Of a DNA stretch of 64,000 nucleotides, positions 52,949 through 61,023 are shown piece after piece. Position numbers and translations under genes: made by a program. The DNA is from Jiangella mangrovi (GTDB lineage: Bacteria; Actinomycetota; Actinomycetes; Jiangellales; Jiangellaceae): contig NZ_JACHMM010000001.1 of assembly GCF_014204975.1 (NCBI RefSeq), positions 3,162,001-3,226,000 of the forward strand. Reading direction: 5' to 3'. Each line of letters starts with the position of its first letter. Position 1 is the stretch's first letter. The notes beneath the pieces were generated by a model. The model was not told the origin of the DNA and searched no databases. It saw only the letters and a program-made list of their open reading frames with translations.

Positions 52949-54034
52949 TGTCCTGAGTCGTTAATTCGGGTGCAGTATCTGGCGATGGATTCGAGGATCT
53001 GGTCGGCGGTCTTGGTCCACACGAAGGGCCTGGGGTTGTCGTTCCAGGTGTCGATCCAGGCGCGGATGTCGGTGTTGAGTTCGCGGACTGACCGGTGGGT
53101 GCCGCGTTGGAGTTTCTTCGTGGTCAGCTCGCCGAACCAGCGTTCGACCAGGTTGAGCCATGAGGAGCTGGTCGGGGTGAAGTGGAGCGTGAAGCGGGGG
53201 TGTTCGATCAGCCATCGCTTCACGGCCGGTGTCTTGTGGGTCGAGGCGTTGTCGAGCACGACGTGCACGTCGAGTTCCGGGCACCTCGGCGTCGATCTTG
53301 GCCAGGAACTTCTTGAACTCGATCGCTCGGTGGCGGGCGTGCAGCGAGCCGATGACCTGGCCGGTGGCGAGGTCGAGGGCGGCGTAGAGGCTGGACGTGC
53401 CGTAGCGCTTGTAGTCATGGGTGGCGCGCTGCGGGGTGCCCGGGAGCATGGGCAGGATCGGGGCCGTGCGGTCCAGGGCCTGGATCTGGGACTTCTCGTC
53501 CACGCACAGCACCACGGCCCGCTCGGGCGGGTCGAGGTAGAGACCCACGACGTCTTTGACCTTGTCGACGAACAGCGGGTCCTTGGACAGCTTCCACGAC
53601 TCCTGCCGGTGCGGCTGCAGGCCGAAGGCCCGCCAGATCCGCGAGACCGCGGACTGCGACAGGCCCAGCTCGGCCGCCAGCGACCGAGTCGACCAGTGCG
53701 TCGCATCCTTCGGCGTCGTCTCCAGCGTCCGGGTGATCACCGCCTCGACCTGCTCGTCACCAACCGTGCGGGGCCGGCCAGGGCGCGGTTCATCAAGCAG
53801 GCCATCGAGTCGGTCGGCGACGAACCGCGAGCGCCACTTACGCGCACTCGACACCGCGATCCCGAGCTTCTGCGCGATCGCGGTGTTCCCCAGCCCGTCA
53901 CCAGCGGCCAGCACGATCCGCGACCGCACCGCCAACGCATTCGCGCTCGTCGGCCGCCGCGACCACGTCAACAGCTGCGACCGCTCCTCATCAGTCAACG
54001 TCACAACAGGGGCAACCGGACTCGGCACCCGCAA
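52945..54034 (-). pseudogene. IS630-family transposase, frameshifted
   Basis: The N-terminal half reads normally from a TTG at 54034: a helix-turn-helix region (LTDEERSQLLTWSRRP, NTAIAQKLGIAVSSARKW), WSTRSLAAELGLSQSAVSRI, then the catalytic VVLCVDEKSQIQALDR. Near 53281 one extra base (GTG CCC GGA ACT where GTG CCC GAA CTC is expected) shifts the frame. The remainder, LDVHVVLDNASTHKTPAVKR and SSSWLNLVERWFGEL with the second Asp and the Glu, continues in another frame to a stop at 52945. That stop is a TAG made of the target TA plus a flanking base. Probably inactive unless the shift is suppressed or a sequencing error. Confidence 0.82.
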
Positions 54035-54072
54035 AGCCTACCCACTAAATACGAACTATTGACTCACGACAC
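52948..54072 (-). mobile_element. IS630-family element, about 1.13 kb, flanked by TA
   Basis: Inverted repeats of about 24 bases (GTGTCCTGAGTCG at the left; GTGTCGTGAGTCA when the right end is reverse-complemented) are flanked by TA at 52946-52947 and 54073-54074, the TA duplication expected of IS630/Tc1-type elements. The original site was a CTAG covering the stop codon of the 126-aa gene. Its right end is 8 bases from the rmlD stop, so the insertion fell in a very short gap between convergent genes and damaged neither. Confidence 0.87.
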
Positions 54073-54079
54073 TAGTGGG

Positions 54080-54928
54080 CTAGGGGCGGGGGAGGACGAC
54101 GGGGGCAGCTGCGGCCAGCGCCTCGTCCCAGGGGCGCAGCGGCGGCAGCCCGGCGAGCTTCCAGCCGTCGTGGCCCAGGACGGAGTAGGCGGGGCGCGGC
54201 GCCGGGCGCGGGAACTTGTCCGTCGTGGTGGGCCGGACCCGCTCGGGGTCGAGGCCGAGGTGGGTGAAGACGGCCCTGGCCAGGCCGAACCAGGTGGTCT
54301 CGCTGCTGCTGGTGGCGTGGTAGACGCCGGCCGGGGCGTCGGCGCGGACCAGGTCGACCACCCGCGTCGCGACGTCCATCGACCATGTCGGCTGGCCGCG
54401 CTGGTCGTCGACGACGTCGAGGGTGTCGCGCTCGGCCGCGAGCCGGGCCATGGTCTTCACGAAGTTGCCGCCGTGCTCGCCGTAGAGCCAGGCCGTGCGG
54501 ACGACCCAGCCGGCGTCGGGCAGCGTGGTGAGCACCGCTTGCTCGCCGGCCAGCTTGCTCCGTCCGTACGCCGACCGGGGCGCGGTGGGCGCGTCCTCGG
54601 CGTACGGGGCAGAGGCGACGCCGTCGAACACGTAGTCGGTGGAGATCTGCACCAGCCGGGCCCCGTGCCGGGCGCAGGCCGCGGCCAGGTGCGCCGGCCC
54701 CGTCCCGTTGACCGCGGTGGCCGCGGCCTCGGCTGACTCGGCGCCGTCGACATCGGTCCAGGCGGCGGCGTTGACGACGACGTCATGCCCGGCGACAGCC
54801 CGGTCGACGGCCTCGGCGTCGGTGACGTCGAGCCCGGCCCGCGTCAGCGCCGTCACGTCGGCGCCGCCGAGCACGGCCACCATGTCGCGGCCCAGCATGC
54901 CCGCCGCTCCCGTGACCAACCACCGCAT
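54080..54928 (-). CDS. rmlD: dTDP-4-dehydrorhamnose reductase
   Basis: Last step of dTDP-L-rhamnose synthesis, NADPH-dependent reduction at C4. The 282-residue SDR has WLVTGAAGMLGRDMVAVLGG, VVVNAAAWTDVDGAESAEAA, VQISTDYVFDG, YGRSKLAGEQAV (YxxxK), VVRTAWLYGEHGGNFVKTM and YHATSSSETTWFGLARAVF. ATG 54928 has GGGAGGTG seven or so bases upstream. It is separated from rmlABC by about 4 kb containing the CehA/McbA-like pair and the IS630-type element. Divergent from the large GT gene at 55048. Confidence 0.94.
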   Translation of the reverse strand: MRWLVTGAAGMLGRDMVAVLGGADVTALTRAGLDVTDAEAVDRAVAGHDVVVNAAAWTDVDGAESAEAAATAVNGTGPAHLAAACARHGARLVQISTDYVFDGVASAPYAEDAPTAPRSAYGRSKLAGEQAVLTTLPDAGWVVRTAWLYGEHGGNFVKTMARLAAERDTLDVVDDQRGQPTWSMDVATRVVDLVRADAPAGVYHATSSSETTWFGLARAVFTHLGLDPERVRPTTTDKFPRPAPRPAYSVLGHDGWKLAGLPPLRPWDEALAAAAPVVLPRP

Positions 54929-55047
54929 CGCGGCACCTCCCGCCGTCGTCGACCGTCTAAGATACCGAGGGTCCGTACGCGGCCGATGCACTTGGGTCCG
55001 AAGGCCTGATGCACCAGGGTCATGATCGTTCCCGAGGAGTTCGTGGC

Positions 55048-58000
55048 ATGAAACTGCCGGTCGGCAGGGTTCGTCGTCTGGTCAAGAAGGTGCTGCCGCA
55101 GGCGTACCTCGACGATGTCGCCCGGCGGCGTCGCATCGCCGCGGCCATCCGGGCCAGCGGGCTCTTCGACGAGGCCTGGTACCGCGAGCAGCTGGATGCG
55201 CCGATCCCGCCGGGCGTCGACCCGGTCGACCACTACGTCACCCTCGGCTCGGCCACCGACGTGTCGCCGAACCCGTGCTTCGTCAGCGAGTGGTACCGCG
55301 ACCACCCCGACAGCCCCAAGAAGCTCGACGTCGCACCGTTCGTCCATTACGTGAACCGCGGCATCGCCCGGGGGCTGTCTCCGCACCCGCTGTTCGACCC
55401 CGCGTTCTACACCGAGCAGCACCCCGGCGCCGCCGACCACCGCGGCGGGCCGCTCGGCCACTACCTCGAGACCGGCTGGAAGACCGGCGCGCAGCCCAGC
55501 GCGGCCTTCGACGTCGAGGTCTACACCACCACCGTCGGCGACGTGCAGGGTCCGCCGCTGGCCGACTTCGCCCGCCGCACCCGCAGACTCATGCTCGAGA
55601 CCCGCGGCTGGGAGCACCTGCCGCGCACCGCCGACACCTTCGACCACGACGCGGCGCAGGCATTCAAGCGCGACGTGCTCGCCGCGTACGCGCAGCTCCG
55701 CGAGGAGCCGCCGCTGGTCACCGTCGTCATCCCGACGAAGGACCGTCGCGAGGGCGTGCTCGCCGCCATCGACTCCGTCCTCGCGCAGTCGTACCGCACC
55801 TGGCAGCTGATCGTCGTCGACGACGGCAGCACCGACGGCACCGCCGAGGCAGTCGAAGCGCTGGACGACGAGCGCATCGAGCTGATCCGCCGCGAGCAGG
55901 CCGGCGGCGTGTCGGCCGCCCGCAACGCCGGGCTCGCGCAGGCGCGCGGCGACTACGTGGCGTACCTCGACTCCGACAACCTATGGGAGCACGACTTCCT
56001 CGAGGTCATGGTCGCGTTCGTGCGGTCGCGGTCGCTGCGGTTCGGCTACGCCGTCTCGGAGCTGGTCGAGGAGAAGAAGAACGGACGCACCGGCTACCGG
56101 TCGCTGCAGTTCAACCGCGAGGCGCTGGTCGAGCGCAACTTCATCGACTGCATCGTCGTCCTGCACGAGCGCTCGCTGCTCGACGAGGTCGGCACGTTCG
56201 ACGAGCACCTGCGCCGCAACGTCGACTGGGACCTGTTCATCCGCATGTCGGCGGTCACCGACTTCGAGCTCGCGCCGTTCATCGCCACCCGCTACGACGC
56301 GTGGGAGGAGCGCAGCGACCGCATCACCATCAACGAGCTGTTCGGCTACCGCTTCGTCATCCGCGCCAAGCACCTGATCGACTGGGATGCCGTCGACGCG
56401 GGGCTGTCGTCGCGCGCGGCCGGCTCGGTCTCCGTCGTCATCCACGCCGGCAACGACGCCCATGAGGTCACGGGCACCGTCGAGCGGCTGCTCGAGGTCA
56501 CCGAGAGCGACGTCGAGGTGGTCGTCGTCGACGCCAAGGCGTCCGAGGCCGAGGCCATGCGGCTGCAGTTCCTGCCCATCCGGTTCCCGCGCGTGCGGGT
56601 GCTGCGCCAGACCCAGCGGCTGTCGACGGAGCTTTCGCGGACCATCGGCGCGGCGCAGGCCACCGGCGAGACCATCGTCTTCCTCCCGCCGGACGCCTGG
56701 GTCGAGGAAGGCTGGCTCGAGCCACTCACCGCCGCACTGGCCGACGGTGCGGCGGCCGTCCAGCCGCAGGTGCTGCTGCGCGACGGCACGGTGTGGTCGG
56801 CCGGCGTGGCGTTCGCGCGGGGCGCCCACCCCCACAACCTCTACCGCCGCTTCCCCGGCGACGCCCCCGAGGCGGTCGCGCCGTCGACGCCGTCGGGCCT
56901 GTCGCCCCTCGCGCTGGCCGTGCGAGCCGCCGACTTCGCCGCCGTCCGCGGTTTCGAGCCGCTGTTCGTCAACGACATCGACAACGCCGACCTCAGCCTG
57001 CGGCTCGCCCGGCAGACCGGGCGGCCCCTGAGGTACGAGCCGGGGGCGCTGGTCGCGCTGACCGAGACCCCGGAGCGCCGCACGACGGCATCGGCCACCA
57101 CCACCGCGACGGACAACCAGGAGCTGTTCACCGGCCGCTGGAAGGACACCGTCGGCCAGGACGACGTCGCGGTCTGGGGCGGGCACGGCTACACCATCGT
57201 GGGCTACGACGGCGAGGCACCGACGCACTGGGGGTTCGACCCCATCGTCGTGCGCGACCGCGCGCAGCGGCCGCTACGGTGGGCGATCAAGATCGGCGCA
57301 CCCGACGTCACCCGGCGCACCAACTGGGGTGACTGGCACTACGCCATCGGTCTCAAGGAGGCGCTGGAGCGGCTGGGACACGAGGCCGTCATCGACTCCA
57401 AGCGCGCCTGGTACCGCCCGACCTCCCGCTTCGACGACGTCGCGCTGGTGCTGCGCGGGGTCAGCGTCTACACGGTGAACCCGCAGCAGATCAACCTGTC
57501 ATGGGTCATCAGCCACCCCGAGCGGGTCACCCGCCGCGAGCTGGCCTCGTACGACGCCGTCTTCGCCGCCTCGACCCGGCTGGCGCGACGCATGTCCACC
57601 GACCTCGGCGCGCCGGTCCGGCCGCTGCTGCAGGCGACCGACGCTCACCGCTTCCGTCCGGTGCCGCCCGACCCCCGCCGCCGCCACGACGTGCTGTTCG
57701 TGGGCAACGCGCGCGGCATGCGGGCGTCCGTGGGCGCGGCGCTGGCGGCAGGCATCGTGCCGTCGGTCTACGGCGTGCGCTGGCGCGGGCTGCTGCCCGA
57801 GGGCGCCTGGCTCGGCGAGTACCTCCCCAACGAGGACCTCCCAGCCGTCTACGCCGGTGCGGGCGTCGTGCTGAACGACCACTGGGAGGACATGAAGGCC
57901 GAGGGCCTGATGTCCAACCGGCTGTTCGACCTGGCCGCCTGCGGGGCGCGAGTCGTGACCGACGTGGTTCCGGGCGTCGACGAGGTCTTCGGCGACGTCG

Positions 58001-58191
58001 TGCTGACGTACACGACGCCGCAGGAGCTGGCGGCGGCGGTGAACGCGCAGCTGGCCGAGACGCCCGAGCGGGCGGCGGCTCGCGAGAAGCTGTCGGAACT
58101 GGTGCGGCGGGAGCACTCCTTCGACGCCCGCGCGGAAGAGCTGGTCGAGACGGTGCGCAAGCTGCACGCCGAGCGCGAGGCCGCCCACTAG
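55048..58191 (+). CDS. multidomain glycosyltransferase (GT2 + GT2-like + GT-B-like)
   Basis: A 1047-residue protein. Residues about 30-180 hold three related segments (LFDEAWYREQ..DHYVTLG; CFVSEWYRDH..HYVNRG; LFDPAFYTEQ..HYLETG), a repeat found at the N-terminus of some large GTs. Residues 225-460 form a GT2 domain (VTVVIPTKDRREGVLAAIDS, IVVDDGSTDGT, YLDSDNLWE). Residues 470-690 are a second GT2-like domain with VVVDAKASEAEA and no clear DxD. From about 745 a CgeB/GT-B-like domain follows (WAIKIGAPDVTRRTNWGDWH, VLFVGNARGM, GLMSNRLFDLAACGARVVTD). ATG 55048 has GAGGAG nine bases upstream. One chain may add several sugars. Confidence 0.85.
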   Translation: MKLPVGRVRRLVKKVLPQAYLDDVARRRRIAAAIRASGLFDEAWYREQLDAPIPPGVDPVDHYVTLGSATDVSPNPCFVSEWYRDHPDSPKKLDVAPFVHYVNRGIARGLSPHPLFDPAFYTEQHPGAADHRGGPLGHYLETGWKTGAQPSAAFDVEVYTTTVGDVQGPPLADFARRTRRLMLETRGWEHLPRTADTFDHDAAQAFKRDVLAAYAQLREEPPLVTVVIPTKDRREGVLAAIDSVLAQSYRTWQLIVVDDGSTDGTAEAVEALDDERIELIRREQAGGVSAARNAGLAQARGDYVAYLDSDNLWEHDFLEVMVAFVRSRSLRFGYAVSELVEEKKNGRTGYRSLQFNREALVERNFIDCIVVLHERSLLDEVGTFDEHLRRNVDWDLFIRMSAVTDFELAPFIATRYDAWEERSDRITINELFGYRFVIRAKHLIDWDAVDAGLSSRAAGSVSVVIHAGNDAHEVTGTVERLLEVTESDVEVVVVDAKASEAEAMRLQFLPIRFPRVRVLRQTQRLSTELSRTIGAAQATGETIVFLPPDAWVEEGWLEPLTAALADGAAAVQPQVLLRDGTVWSAGVAFARGAHPHNLYRRFPGDAPEAVAPSTPSGLSPLALAVRAADFAAVRGFEPLFVNDIDNADLSLRLARQTGRPLRYEPGALVALTETPERRTTASATTTATDNQELFTGRWKDTVGQDDVAVWGGHGYTIVGYDGEAPTHWGFDPIVVRDRAQRPLRWAIKIGAPDVTRRTNWGDWHYAIGLKEALERLGHEAVIDSKRAWYRPTSRFDDVALVLRGVSVYTVNPQQINLSWVISHPERVTRRELASYDAVFAASTRLARRMSTDLGAPVRPLLQATDAHRFRPVPPDPRRRHDVLFVGNARGMRASVGAALAAGIVPSVYGVRWRGLLPEGAWLGEYLPNEDLPAVYAGAGVVLNDHWEDMKAEGLMSNRLFDLAACGARVVTDVVPGVDEVFGDVVLTYTTPQELAAAVNAQLAETPERAAAREKLSELVRREHSFDARAEELVETVRKLHAEREAAH

Positions 58192-58305
58192 GAGTGTCTG
58201 ACGGATCAATGGGTCCGCGGCCCCGGATCCCGGTTGATCATGGAGGCGACCGCGAGGGAACCTGATCACGAACAGGTAGGAAGGGGTCGATCCGTCAGAC
58301 ACTCC
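58191..58305. repeat. 115-base element with 17-bp perfect terminal inverted repeats
   Basis: GGAGTGTCTGACGGATC (58191-58207) is exactly repeated in inverted form at 58289-58305. It lies between two convergent genes; its first base is the last base of the TAG stop of the large GT. The interior contains further GATCA/TGATC pairs. It may be a miniature inverted-repeat element or a bidirectional terminator. No T tract follows either arm. Confidence 0.75.
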
Positions 58306-58328
58306 CCAGCCGGCTCGGGCCGGGTTCG

Positions 58329-59498
58329 TCAGGCGGTGCGGGCGAAGTAGGACGCGTACCCCGGGTCGACTCGGCCGGTGCCGGGCACCTGCCGCCCACC
58401 CGCCCGCAACGCCGCCTCGACACCGGCAGCGTCGCGGACCACCCGCTGAACCCCGAGGTCGTGGATTGCGTACCCGTCGTCGCCGACGTCGGCGGTCGCA
58501 GCGGCACCGTCCAACGAGTCCAGGCCCAGCGACAGCAGGTCGGCGGGCGAGCCGAGCACCGTCGCGGCCGTCAGCGACGACGCGGGCCGCTCGCCGGCCG
58601 GGCCGTCAGCGCGCACCGTCACGTCCAGCGCCGGCAGGAAGGTCCGTCGCACCACCGCGCCGCTCACGGGGAGCTGGCCGTAGCCGCGCCCGAGCACGAG
58701 GTCCTCGATGTGTTCCGGCGCGTAGCCGAACCCCGGGGACGGCAGCGTCGCCAGCTCCGTCGCGCACGTCTCCAGTGCTCTCCGCCGCGAAGCCGCATCG
58801 GACGCGACCACGACCGTCAGCGCCGGCCAGGTCTGGTGCCGCAGGTCGCGCAGCAGAGCGGCGTCGCCGGGGGGAACGACGGCGGTGACCGACGGCGGCG
58901 AGGAAGCGACCCCCGCGGCAGCTGTCGCGGAGCGCAACGCGGCGCGCCGGGCCGCGACCGACCAGCGCTCGCGCCGGTCCGGGTCGGCCAGGATCGACGG
59001 CGTCGAGCCCATCACGAGCGAGCCGAGAGCCGGTCCGAGCAGTCGCCGGACGACGAGCGGCAGGTCCGGCGCCAGCACCGGGACGCCGCCCACCAGCAGC
59101 TGGCGCAGCAGCCCGGCCAGCTCGACCGGGCCGGCGGCGTCGCCGAACGGCACCCGCACGCCGGCGTACGGGCGCAGCGCGGCCAGCTGAGCGGCCGACA
59201 CCGCGGCCGGCCGGTTCAGCGAGAACAGCCGCGTGCGACCGTCATAGAACCGCAGGTCGCCGGACGGCCGCGTCCGCAGCTCCACTGTGCGGCGCGGCGA
59301 GGATCCCGCACCGTCATCCTCGAAGGCGTCGAAACCGGCGGGGGAGACCAGCGTGGTGTTCACCGCGGGCAGCGGCGCCGCGACGATGGCGCTCGCCGCC
59401 GCACTCAGCGCAGACGGGTCGAGTACGGCGAGACCGGCCCAGTCCGGGACGAACGGGTCGGGGATCGCTGCTGGTCGGAGGTCAGTTTTGGTCGGCAT
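58329..59498 (-). CDS. unknown protein with a degenerate glycosyltransferase-2-like region
   Basis: A 389-residue protein from ATG 59498 (MPTKTDLRPAAIPDPFVPDW) that I cannot assign to a family. Residues 1-200 are Ala/Leu-rich with VNTTLVSPAGFDAFEDD, LRTRPSGDLRFYDG and RLFSLNRPA. Residues 205-389 recall a worn GT2 domain: PPSVTAVVPPGDAALLRDLR, HQTWPALTVVVASD, FGYAPEHIEDLVLGRGYG and RRTFLPALDVTVRAD, with no DxD. It has no signal peptide. The ribosome-binding site is weak. It is divergent from the GT2 at 59578 with about 80 bases between, so the two may be regulated together. Confidence 0.6.
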   Translation of the reverse strand: MPTKTDLRPAAIPDPFVPDWAGLAVLDPSALSAAASAIVAAPLPAVNTTLVSPAGFDAFEDDGAGSSPRRTVELRTRPSGDLRFYDGRTRLFSLNRPAAVSAAQLAALRPYAGVRVPFGDAAGPVELAGLLRQLLVGGVPVLAPDLPLVVRRLLGPALGSLVMGSTPSILADPDRRERWSVAARRAALRSATAAAGVASSPPSVTAVVPPGDAALLRDLRHQTWPALTVVVASDAASRRRALETCATELATLPSPGFGYAPEHIEDLVLGRGYGQLPVSGAVVRRTFLPALDVTVRADGPAGERPASSLTAATVLGSPADLLSLGLDSLDGAAATADVGDDGYAIHDLGVQRVVRDAAGVEAALRAGGRQVPGTGRVDPGYASYFARTA

Positions 59499-59577
59499 CA
59501 CAGGGCCCGGTAGGTTCTCAGCGTGTCGCCGCCCGGTGAGCGGCGACCCCACCCTACCCGGCTGCAGCGGAGGAATG

Positions 59578-60996
59578 ATGTCGACCACGGCCCCGACGCC
59601 GGTCGCCGTCTCGCGGCAGGAATGGACCACCGTCGCGGTGCCCGGCCTCGGCACCTGGACGCCCATCCTGACCGTGACGGTGGTGCTTCCGGCGAAGGAC
59701 TGCCAGGACGAGCTCGACCTCACCCTCGCGGCGCTGGCGGCGCAGACGTACCCGGCGGAGCTGATGGACGTCATCGTCGTCGACGACGCGTCGGCCGAGC
59801 CGCTGCGGCTGCCCGCGATCCGCCCCGAGCGCGCCCGCATCCTGCGACTGCCGGCCGGCGACGGACACGGCTCCGGCCGCGCGCGGCACGCCGGGGCCGA
59901 GGCCGCGACTGGTGACATCGTGCTGTTCCTCGACGCCGACATCGTCGCCACACGCACGCACGTCGAGGCGCACGCCCGCCGGCACCACGCCGTCGCCGAC
60001 GCCGTCGTGCTCGGGTACAAGACGTTCGTCGACTTCGACGGCATCACGCCCGAGGACGTCGTGGCCGCCACCCGCGACGACACGTTCGACCAGCTGCTCG
60101 ACGGGCGCAAGCAGCGGCGCCATGCCTGGGTCGAGGACTTCATCCGCGACGCCGACCGGCTCACCACGTTCGCGGACGACACATTCATCGCCGTCGTCGG
60201 GGCGAGCGTCTCGGCCCCGCGCGCGCTCTACGGCGAGAGCGGCGGCTTCGCGACCTTCGGCCTGCGCGGCATCGTCGACACCGAGTTCGGCTATCGCATC
60301 TTCACCGCCGGCGGCGTGGTCGTCCCGGAGCCCGAGGCCCGCAGCTTCCACCAGGGCGCCCGCAACTTCGCCACGCGCGGCGACGAGATCAAGCGTGAGC
60401 GCTCCGGCCTGGCCGCCAACCACCTGCCGATCCCGCTCTTCCGTCCCTCCGACGTCGGGCGCATGTGGCGGGTGCCGGTGGTGAACGCCGTCGTCGACGC
60501 CACCAGCGGGACGCCCGAAGAGGTGCAGATCACCGTCGACAGCATCCTGGCCTCGGCCTACACCGACCTCGTCGTGACGGTGTCGCCCAGCAAGGAGCTG
60601 CCGCGCTGGGTCGAGGACTACTTCGCCGCCGACGCGCGGGTCCGGTTCGCTCCCGACCCCGTGCGCACTGGTTTCCCGGCGCCGTTCTCGCTGGTGGTGC
60701 CGGCCGGCGCGGCGATCGGCCGGTCGGCGGTGGGTACCCTGCTCGCGCTGTCCGGCTCCGAGGGGGTGGGGCTGGTGCGGGCGACGGTTTCTGACGAACC
60801 CGGCCCACCGGTCGAGCTGTGGGCCACCCGCGCACTGCATCGGTCCCGCCGCAACACCGGCGCCGACGGTCTGGACGAGACCGCGCGGCGGCTGTTCGGT
60901 GTGCACTGGGTCAGTGGCGCGGAGATCGGCGTCCGGCCCGCCGTCGTCGCCGTCACCCAGCAGGGCATGCTCCGCGACGGGTCCATCGCGGGCTGA
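59578..60996 (+). CDS. glycosyltransferase family 2
   Basis: GT-A fold transferase of 472 residues. The core is LTVTVVLPAKDCQDELDLTL, VIVVDDASAEPLRLPAI, SGRARHAGAEAATGDIVLFL with the DAD metal-binding motif following, and FGLRGIVDTEFGYRI with the later acidic site. Residues 330-472 form an extra C-terminal region (LVVTVSPSKELPRWVEDYF, AVGTLLALSGSEGVGLVRAT) of unknown role. ATG 59578 is preferred to the adjacent ATG 59575 because GGAGG ends four bases upstream. No membrane helices. Its donor is unknown. Confidence 0.85.
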   Translation: MSTTAPTPVAVSRQEWTTVAVPGLGTWTPILTVTVVLPAKDCQDELDLTLAALAAQTYPAELMDVIVVDDASAEPLRLPAIRPERARILRLPAGDGHGSGRARHAGAEAATGDIVLFLDADIVATRTHVEAHARRHHAVADAVVLGYKTFVDFDGITPEDVVAATRDDTFDQLLDGRKQRRHAWVEDFIRDADRLTTFADDTFIAVVGASVSAPRALYGESGGFATFGLRGIVDTEFGYRIFTAGGVVVPEPEARSFHQGARNFATRGDEIKRERSGLAANHLPIPLFRPSDVGRMWRVPVVNAVVDATSGTPEEVQITVDSILASAYTDLVVTVSPSKELPRWVEDYFAADARVRFAPDPVRTGFPAPFSLVVPAGAAIGRSAVGTLLALSGSEGVGLVRATVSDEPGPPVELWATRALHRSRRNTGADGLDETARRLFGVHWVSGAEIGVRPAVVAVTQQGMLRDGSIAG

Positions 60997-61023
60997 CGGA
61001 GGGGCGCGGCCCCGCGCGAGCGC

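Noticed and set aside
53270-53295. Calling the IS630-type frameshift programmed
   Set aside because: Removing one G restores a perfect family match (VPELDVHVVLDN) and no slippery heptamer with a following structure is evident, so a mutation or sequencing error is more likely.
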